This document shows positions 1 to 6,400 of a stretch of 8,814 nucleotides of DNA, in pieces. The stretch comes from an uncultured Saprospiraceae bacterium (GTDB taxonomy: Bacteria > Bacteroidota > Bacteroidia > Chitinophagales > Saprospiraceae): positions 1-8,814 of the forward strand of contig CALDEN010000405.1 of the NCBI GenBank assembly GCA_937942405.1, written 5' to 3'. Every line of letters begins with the position of its first letter. Within the stretch, counting starts at the first letter, position 1. The notes under the pieces are model-generated. The model was not told the DNA's origin. It did not search any database and saw nothing but the letters and a program-made list of their open reading frames with translations. The position numbers were made by a program, and so were the translations under genes.

Positions 1-290
1 TTTGTAATCTTTCCATTGTGGTACAGCTCTAATGCAGCATTTATTCTATTGGCATAATAATAATTAGTGCTGCCTCCTTTTACCTTATGAGATGTTCCTA
101 AAAGTAATCCTACTTTGTTCCCTTCTATGGTATCAGTTTCAGAATATAAATAGCTAGAACTATACATACTGACAAAAAGATGCCACCCCAAGATAAAACC
201 GAGCATTATCAGACTAGAAAAAACAGTATATTTGAGATAGAGTTTCATGACAAAACTCAAGATATTACAAGTTTCTGTAATATGTTTCAT
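1..290 (-). CDS. SanA-like DUF218 membrane protein (partial, N-terminal part)
   Basis: The reading frame runs leftward off the window edge, so only the first 82-96 residues are visible. Two in-frame ATGs compete: one at 290 and one at 248, 14 codons later; a TAA lies in frame upstream of 290 and neither start has a clear Shine-Dalgarno. From the 248 start there is a short basic N-terminus, one hydrophobic segment (about residues 8-29, TVFSSLIMLGFILGWHLF), a linker, and then the start of a DUF218 domain: VGLLLGTSHKVKGG, followed by NYYYANRINAALELY and NGKIT. The pattern 'vGLvLGTs ... R..aA.eLY..GKi' is what I know from SanA/vancomycin high-temperature-exclusion proteins, which are anchored in the inner membrane with a periplasmic domain and affect envelope permeability; their biochemical activity is not settled. 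The later SGD-type motif of the family is outside the window. Divergent from the lipoprotein gene at 373. The family call is fairly sure; the start is not. Confidence 0.72.
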   Translation of the reverse strand, partial: MKHITETCNILSFVMKLYLKYTVFSSLIMLGFILGWHLFVSMYSSSYLYSETDTIEGNKVGLLLGTSHKVKGGSTNYYYANRINAALELYHNGKIT

Positions 291-372
291 TTTGACCAAT
301 TTCCATAAAATTTTATTTTATTTCAGCTAGCACTTCCGTTAAAGAAGCTTACTGACTATATATTTAAAACTA

Positions 373-1233
373 ATGATGAAATCTACTTACACCCTTGTGA
401 TTTTAACGCTTTTACTCTTTGTCAGTTGTGCTGAAGAGAGCCAACATGATTTAACGCTAGAGAGTAGCTACACCCCTTTTTCAAAAGCAATGTCTATCAG
501 TAAAACGCTCGTTCAAGAGGTATTGGTAGCTGCTTATCAAAATCCAGATCTAATCGGTTTTACAGAAGATATCTCAACGAATAGAAGCGATTGCCCTAGT
601 CAAGAAGACCTGAACCCTGATGAATTTCCTAAAACATTAATTTTTTCATACTCATCAGGATGTACAACTGATAGTAATAATGACATCATCGGAGACCTGG
701 AGGTTTATGTAAGTAATAAAATCGGGGTCGATGGAATGGAAATCATCCTTACCCCGAGATCAAATTTCTCTATCAATGGAGATCAGCTATCTTTAAACGG
801 AAGCTCGGCAGAATTTAAATCTACTTATACTGGATCTGCAAATGGAGATGATAATTATTTTCTGTCTATCTCCGGATTAGACATCATAACGGCTAATGAG
901 CAAGTATATCAAATTCAAAATATGGAGAATGGAACCATATACTTTAGAGATGTAGAAGGTAATAATGGATCCAGTTCTAGTCCGGTCAATTATTTTGATG
1001 ATCTAGCGATTATCGATTTCCAAAAGATGACCTTTTTAAATAATGATAATAAGAAAATGGAAGCCACATTGGCCTTACCCTTGAGCTTTGACTTATTCTG
1101 TAAATGTCCACTCGAGGGAAAAGTAGAGGTCAGATCAGAAGATAACAATTCACAGATTATAGATTTTACTACGAATAGTAATTGTGGTGGATATATACTT
1201 GTAGATGTAGAGGAAATTAATTGTAAGAACTAG
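373..1233 (+). CDS. putative surface lipoprotein of unknown function
   Basis: A 286-aa protein with a type II signal peptide: MMK, a hydrophobic stretch (residues 5-17) and LLLFVSC, with Cys19 as the lipidated residue. The next residues, AEESQHD, are acidic; in Bacteroidota a Ser/Asp/Glu-rich stretch after the Cys can direct lipoproteins to the outer face of the outer membrane, so surface exposure is plausible but inferred. The mature part is mostly predicted beta strand. Six further Cys (74, 97, 243, 245, 271, 284) could pair as disulfides. The order 'FPKTLIFSYSSGC', a strand-rich middle, then a late CxC and a closing NC...C resembles, from memory, a family of uncharacterised Bacteroidota lipoproteins that share 'P.t..idfG..C' near the start and a CD-type motif near the end; I cannot name a domain. 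Starts ATGATG, so the true start may be at 373 or 376. Monocistronic: divergent gene upstream, terminator hairpin downstream. Confidence 0.85.
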   Translation: MMKSTYTLVILTLLLFVSCAEESQHDLTLESSYTPFSKAMSISKTLVQEVLVAAYQNPDLIGFTEDISTNRSDCPSQEDLNPDEFPKTLIFSYSSGCTTDSNNDIIGDLEVYVSNKIGVDGMEIILTPRSNFSINGDQLSLNGSSAEFKSTYTGSANGDDNYFLSISGLDIITANEQVYQIQNMENGTIYFRDVEGNNGSSSSPVNYFDDLAIIDFQKMTFLNNDNKKMEATLALPLSFDLFCKCPLEGKVEVRSEDNNSQIIDFTTNSNCGGYILVDVEEINCKN

Positions 1234-1300
1234 GTATTAGATCATACGTATTAAACTAATATATAGCCTTCCATCTTTTTAAAGAAAGAACAAAAACATA

Positions 1301-1335
1301 AAAGGCGATCATCCATAAATTGAATGATCGCCTTT
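1301..1335. terminator. bidirectional Rho-independent terminator between convergent genes
   Basis: AAAGGCGATCAT (1301-1312) pairs perfectly with ATGATCGCCTTT (1324-1335) around an 11-base loop. On the plus strand the stem is followed by TTTATAATTT; read from the minus strand it ends in CCTTTTATGTTTTTG, a better U tract. It lies between the stops of the lipoprotein gene (1233) and the prohibitin gene (1361), so one hairpin can serve both. Confidence 0.85.
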
Positions 1336-1360
1336 ATAATTTCTAGCTCTAAAGGATTAT

Positions 1361-2209
1361 TTAGTTATTGAGTATCAACGGTAGCCCATCTCCTGTACCT
1401 CCGATGATCACTACTTTGGAGTTAGGCGATGCAGCGAGTTCCATGGTCGCCTCTATGCCTTTATCTCTCAGAATCTTATCCGTTAAACTGGCATTAAGTA
1501 TTCGATTAGAAGCCGCTTTGGCCTCAGCCTCGATAATCTTACGCTCTGCTTCCTTACGTTCTCTATCCAACTTAAACTCAAACTGAAAAGCCAGCTGCTC
1601 TTCTTGAAGTTTTTGCTCGATCGATGTTTTAAGATTATCAGGTAATGCAACTTCTTTGATTAATATCGCATCGACTACGATGTTTTTATTGTCACATGAC
1701 TCGAGTGTCAATTGAAAAATCTCATCCTGAATGGCCTCTCTTTTGGTTGAGTATAGTTCCTCTGGCAAGTATTTTCCGATCACCTCTCTCGTTGCAGATC
1801 TGATCTCAGGTATGATTATTCTTCCTAGGTAATTAGGTCCGATTTCTTCGTGTAGATAACCGATACGTCCGCTCTTAGGCATGTATCTATAGGATAAGTC
1901 TACTTGTATGGTTAATCCATTTTTGGATAATACAGACATACTCTCTTCTCCTTCCTTAGTTCTGATCTCATACTGGAATACTTTGTTCCACGGCATGATT
2001 ACATGGAATCCTTGATTATATACTTTTTCCTTATCTATCCCTCCACTGAAACGCTTAAACAAAACACCTTCCATTCCTGGCTCGATGGTCAGAAAAACAG
2101 TATTGGATAATATGGTAAATAAGAAAAAGAAGATAAACGCAAAAACGATATACTTCCCGATGTTGAATTCGGGTAGCTTGAACTGGGGTCTATTTTGTCC
2201 TAACGACAT
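1361..2209 (-). CDS. prohibitin-family (SPFH/Band 7) membrane protein
   Basis: A 282-aa protein with the full plan of a prohibitin. A short polar N-terminus (residues 1-19) is followed by one transmembrane segment (about 20-42, Phe-rich). The SPFH domain follows (about 43-200), opening with EPGMEGVLFKRFSGG and continuing through GFHVIMPWNKVFQYEIRT, QVDLSYRYMP, the REVIGKYLPEELYSTKREAI block and VVDAILIKEVALPDNLK. A charged coiled coil (about 196-245, with RERKEAERKIIEAEAKAA) leads to the closing VVIIGGTGDGLPLIL, a tail I recognise from bacterial prohibitins. Such proteins form large oligomeric rings or cages at the inner membrane and act as scaffolds, often for membrane proteases such as FtsH; no such partner is visible here. 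It lies 70 bp downstream of the glycosyltransferase gene on the same strand and may share its transcript. No strong Shine-Dalgarno. Length and motifs are normal and nothing looks damaged. Confidence 0.93.
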   Translation of the reverse strand: MSLGQNRPQFKLPEFNIGKYIVFAFIFFFLFTILSNTVFLTIEPGMEGVLFKRFSGGIDKEKVYNQGFHVIMPWNKVFQYEIRTKEGEESMSVLSKNGLTIQVDLSYRYMPKSGRIGYLHEEIGPNYLGRIIIPEIRSATREVIGKYLPEELYSTKREAIQDEIFQLTLESCDNKNIVVDAILIKEVALPDNLKTSIEQKLQEEQLAFQFEFKLDRERKEAERKIIEAEAKAASNRILNASLTDKILRDKGIEATMELAASPNSKVVIIGGTGDGLPLILNN

Positions 2210-2279
2210 AAGTATTCAGGTTTAGTTTAGTTTTTAAATAAAGTATAAATAGCATCAATAAGTTCACTAAGATAAAGTT

Positions 2280-3281
2280 TTATCCTATTGTCGATAGCTG
2301 CTGCTGGATGGCTTTGATTACTTTTTGGGGATCTAGTTCGATCATACATTTAAAATGCCCTTTGGGGCATTGATGTTTCCCGATTTTAGAACAAGGGCTG
2401 CAGTTTATTTCTTTATTGACGATAGATATGTTTTTGTCCTCATGCATCGAACCGTAGTAAGGATACATCCCTAGATCATGATGGGTTCCTCCCCAGATAC
2501 TGACGATGGGTTTTTTGAGTGCTGCAGCTATATGCATCATTCCTGTATCTCCACTGACTACACAACTTGCATAATCCATAATCGCTGCAGATGCTAATAA
2601 ATCATGACTACCTACCAAATTAAAAACATCCTTAAAATTATAAACCAAACGTTCCGCTACGGACTCGACATCTTTGCCCCCGATAAGCACTATCTTTTTA
2701 TGTTCTAAATGAGTAATAATGTACGATATTAGATGTTCTGGAATACGCTTAGTCACATAAGTTGCCCCTAAACATAATACTATGTAATCATTGGCTTTAA
2801 GCCCAAAATTCTCTAAAAAACGAGGTGCATGACCGTGAAAAAAATCCATTCCTAGACCGTCGTCCACGATACTGAGCTCATTTAAAGCTTCGTAATATCT
2901 ATCGATTAAATGCTTATCTGGCATAAAATTAAAGGGAGTATAAACCCGAAACCACTTCTGGACATTGAGCTTATCAAAAGAGATGGACCGCACACCAAGT
3001 AAAGCGATCAGACGCTTACTCCTCAGATTTTTATGAAGATCAACGACTAAATCAAATGATTCCTCTTTTAACTGAGAGCTAACCTCTGTTATTTCATTGT
3101 CAAAGGACCACAACTTATCGATATACTCATTGTGTCTTAATAGAGCAGAATAACGCGTTTTGGTAAGGAAATGAATTTCCCAATTTTTCTGAAGCTTTAG
3201 GGCTCTGATCACTGGAGTGCATAATACGATGTCCCCTATAGAACTGAATCGAGTAATGAGTATCTTCTTGTCTAAAGTCAT
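2280..3281 (-). CDS. glycosyltransferase family 9 (ADP-heptose:LPS heptosyltransferase-like)
   Basis: A 333-aa protein in the GT-B fold family 9, which adds a heptose or related sugar from a nucleotide-activated donor to lipopolysaccharide core on the cytoplasmic face. The N-terminal motif ILITRFSSIGDIVLCTPVIR places Asp17 where WaaC has its proposed catalytic Asp13. The acceptor half includes FDLVVDLHKNLRS. The donor half shows YIVLCLGATYVTKRIPE, KIVLIGGKD, NLVGSHDL and the family signature SGDTGMMHIAAALKKPIVSIWGG. A Cys cluster near the end (CSPCSKIGKHQCP, then CM) is common in this family. The acceptor sugar cannot be read from the sequence. The frame is open back to an ATG at 3323, but the ATG at 3281 has AAGG five bases upstream, and the family's first beta strand starts right after it, so 3281 is preferred; the 14 extra residues would be a hydrophobic leader unlike the family. 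The prohibitin gene follows 70 bp downstream. Confidence 0.9.
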   Translation of the reverse strand: MTLDKKILITRFSSIGDIVLCTPVIRALKLQKNWEIHFLTKTRYSALLRHNEYIDKLWSFDNEITEVSSQLKEESFDLVVDLHKNLRSKRLIALLGVRSISFDKLNVQKWFRVYTPFNFMPDKHLIDRYYEALNELSIVDDGLGMDFFHGHAPRFLENFGLKANDYIVLCLGATYVTKRIPEHLISYIITHLEHKKIVLIGGKDVESVAERLVYNFKDVFNLVGSHDLLASAAIMDYASCVVSGDTGMMHIAAALKKPIVSIWGGTHHDLGMYPYYGSMHEDKNISIVNKEINCSPCSKIGKHQCPKGHFKCMIELDPQKVIKAIQQQLSTIG

Positions 3282-3286
3282 TTTTG

Positions 3287-3290
3287 CCTT
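3287..3290 (-). promoter_or_regulatory. Shine-Dalgarno-like AAGG deciding the glycosyltransferase start
   Basis: On the minus strand the bases read CTCAAGGCAAAAATG, with AAGG five bases before the ATG at 3281. The alternative ATG at 3323 is preceded by an AT-rich stretch with no such motif. Confidence 0.4.
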
Positions 3291-3381
3291 GAGCGAAAAA
3301 AGAAAATGCCAATAACTAAACATGGCTAATAATCTTCATCAAGATACTATTTTGATCAAGTTCTACCTCCTCGAATGAACA

Positions 3382-3419
3382 ATTACCTTGTTTACAGTTT
3401 ATAATTATTACCTTGTTTA
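3382..3419. repeat. 13-bp direct repeat in the divergent promoter region
   Basis: ATTACCTTGTTTA occurs at 3382-3394 and again, exactly, at 3407-3419, 25 bp apart start to start. The repeats lie between the glycosyltransferase start and the giant gene's start (38-75 bp upstream of the latter). The arrangement suits tandem binding sites for a regulator. TTG within each copy could also serve as a Bacteroidota -33 element. Confidence 0.5.
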
Positions 3420-3445
3420 AGTCATTATGTCCTTTTTTTAGTTTG
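3413..3445 (+). promoter_or_regulatory. candidate Bacteroidota-type promoter of the giant gene
   Basis: TTG at 3413-3415 (inside the second direct-repeat copy) and TTAGTTTG at 3438-3445 fit the -33 TTG / -7 TAnnTTTG scheme with one mismatch and a 22-base spacer. A run of seven T (3433-3439) lies in the spacer and runs into the -7 box. Transcription would start close to the ATG at 3457, giving a very short leader, which weakens the call. Confidence 0.25.
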
Positions 3446-3456
3446 TATGTATTAAA

Positions 3457-6400
3457 ATGATTCGACTTCTATCTGTCATTGGTTTTATTTTCTTGTCACT
3501 CCAGATGGGGGCACAATGTGAGTGTGAGGACTGTCCGGTAGATACCCCCGCCAATGTTCCCGTTACTGCCACCCTCTCAATAACAGGAGCGACCAATGAC
3601 CAAATAAATGAAAATGGTCAAAGAATATGTCAAGTGTGTATAGATCTAGAGCATGAAGCGATACGTGAAATGTCAATGGAACTTACTGCCCCCGATGGAT
3701 CATCGGTAGAATTAATGATCAATGATGGATTGGCTTTCGGGCCTTTGGATTTTGTCACCGTTTGTTTTCTACCCTGTGATGAAACGGTTACTCCAGATGG
3801 GGGCAATAGTGATAACTGGACAGCCACAGAATTTATTCAGGGCAATGGACCTTTTACGGGTACCTACCATCCCTCTAACGGATGTCTCGAAACAGATCTA
3901 ACGGGTGACATTAACGGTACTTGGACCTTGAATATGATGGATAATGTCGGATTGTTTGATGGTACCTTAAATAATTTTGACATCGTCTTTGCAGATGCAG
4001 ATGGGATAGATTGTCAAGATACAGATGGATGCACCGTAAGTGTCGACTGCCTAGCAGATGGCGGAGATTTACCACTCGGGACCGTAGATTATTGTATCGG
4101 AGATACGGATTTAGATTTTAACTGGTCTATAAGCTACCCTAGCGGAAATGAACCCGATACCGATGAGTACGGATACGACTTTATTATTTCTGAAAATGGG
4201 GTTATTCAAGAAATTACCGCCACTCCTGATCTGAGCTCATATCCTGCGGGGACATATACGGTATGTGGATTTTCGTATCTATTAAATGATGCAAGCGATA
4301 TCCCTACGCCGAATGGCTCTCTATCGACCAATGACATTCAAGATGATATAGATAATGAGCTCTACTGTGCTGACATAACCGATGTATGTACTACGGTAAA
4401 CATCTCGGACCTCGCAAATCCTTTATTAAGTGGCCCGACAGAAGTCTGTGCAGGGACTACCATAGAAATTCTAAATGACAATTTCAACCCAGATAGCGAC
4501 TACTTATGGTCCATTTTTTCTGGCTCATTTAGCCTGTTTATTCTTAACTCTGATGAGTCTGGGGTTTTGGTGGAATTTATCTCCGGACCGGGAGAATTAT
4601 GCCTGACAGAAATTAATCCAGGTTGCGGGGACGTACAAGTATGCATAGACATAGAAGTAAATGCCCTTCCAGATATCACGATCATTCCGGACGATGAAGA
4701 ATGTAGTGATACGGAGGTAGAGTATACTTTTGACCCCAGTCTAGATGATGTATCTAACTATACTTTCAGCATTACCAATGGAACACTCGTTTCTGTAGAT
4801 GAAGGTTCCATCAATGTACTTTGGGATGATGCCGATAGTGGCAGTATCTGTTACGAATACAGCTCTCCAGAGTGTGATTTCGATGATGAAATATGCTACG
4901 ATACAGATTTATCAGAAACCATAGACGACTTTAGCCTAGGATCACTTCCTTCTATTTGTCAGGGTCAGCAAGTGGCGTTCTTAGGCCCTAATAATGCAGA
5001 GATTACACAATATAACTGGAGCATTACGGGTGGTATACTGGTAGCTACGGTTGATAATACGGCAACCTTTGAATTTACGGATGTGGGAAATGCCACAGTC
5101 TGCCTCAGTGTAGAAAATCAATGTGGTGAAGGAGAGGAAGTATGCCTCGACACTGATGTAAACGCAAGCCCCGAAATAGAGGTAGATCCTGATATCGTAG
5201 AAATATGCAATCTCTCTACGACCTTAGTAGCAGAGATCTTTGGAGGAAGTGGAGACGTTTCATGGAGCACTTTAAGCGGATCAGGGACGGTCGATTTTTC
5301 TAATCCGACCGATACCACGACCGATGCAGATTTTTCAGATACAGGAGATTATGAGATCGAAGTCTCCATTACCGAAAATGGGTGTACCACTCGAGATACC
5401 GTAGAAGTGAGTGTAATCGATGGAATATCTGTCGAGAATTACTTCTGGGATTGTGATATCGATGGCACATATACGGTCAGCTTTAATGTAGTAAATGGAA
5501 CCGAGCCATATACAGTAGATGGAACCATACTTAGTGGAAATCTTTTTACATCCACAGACTTAAACGACGGTGATAGTTATAGCTATGACGTAGCGGATGC
5601 TGAGGGTTGCATGACGGAGGTTATCGGTTCTTTTGACTGTCCTTGTTTCTCTTATGCCGGAACGATGGATGACCAAGGCCTAATAGAAATATGCATAAAC
5701 TCAGGCCAAAGTGCCACCGGCATACATAATAGTGATGAGATACTGGACCTAGATGACATAGGAGCTTTTTTTTTACATACAGCATCTTCCATAAGCTTAG
5801 GAACTGTTATAGCTACCAATAGCACAGGAACATTTGCCTATGACCCCAATACGATGTCAGCAGGAGTATCTTATTACATCTCCTATGTAGTCGGAAATAA
5901 CGACAACGGTATTCCTGATACAGCAGATGGATGCCTTTCCGTAGCCCAAGGAATAGAAGTAATTTTCTATGATTCTCCGATTATAGATATCGAGAACTTT
6001 GTACAAACTTGTGAGACATTTTATGATCTAACGGACATAGAAAATCCGGTGGGCGGAAGCTGGTCGATTGTAAACACTCCTCCACTCAGCATCGCTTTTA
6101 TCAATGCATCTCAAGGAGTGCTAGAAATGGATATCCCCGGAATTTACACACTCCAATATGTGGTTACCGAAAACGGATGCGAATCCACTGAACTAATAGA
6201 AATAGAATTATGGTCTAGTCCTGAAATCATTAATGTCGAATTGCTATGTGCCAACAATATGTTTACCGTAAGTTTTGAGGTCCTTAATGGCACTGCTCCT
6301 TTTGAGGTAAATGGGACTATGTTTACAGGCAATACCTACACTTCCATGAGTTTCGCTTCTGGCGAAAATTATACGTTTATCATAACTGATGAAAACGGGT

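Noticed and set aside
1368..1586. 72-codon plus-strand frame
   Set aside because: It is antisense to the coiled-coil and C-terminal part of the prohibitin gene, whose protein sequence is clearly conserved; the plus-strand frame is a shadow.
3127..3312. 61-codon minus-strand frame
   Set aside because: It overlaps the start of the glycosyltransferase gene in another frame of the same strand, over the conserved FSSIGDIVL motif.
3282..3323. N-terminal extension of the glycosyltransferase to the ATG at 3323
   Set aside because: It adds 14 hydrophobic and basic residues not typical of the family, and has no Shine-Dalgarno, whereas the ATG at 3281 has AAGG at the right distance.
3457..3525. Giant protein as a lipoprotein with Cys21 as the lipid site
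   Set aside because: The residue before the Cys is Gln, which does not fit a lipobox; MGA-Q is a usual signal peptidase I site in Bacteroidota.
3630..6332. Four minus-strand frames of 61-66 codons (3630-3827, 4500-4685, 5118-5318, 6144-6332)
   Set aside because: All lie antisense inside the giant gene, have Ser/Thr/Pro-rich shadow composition, and have no start signals or family motifs.
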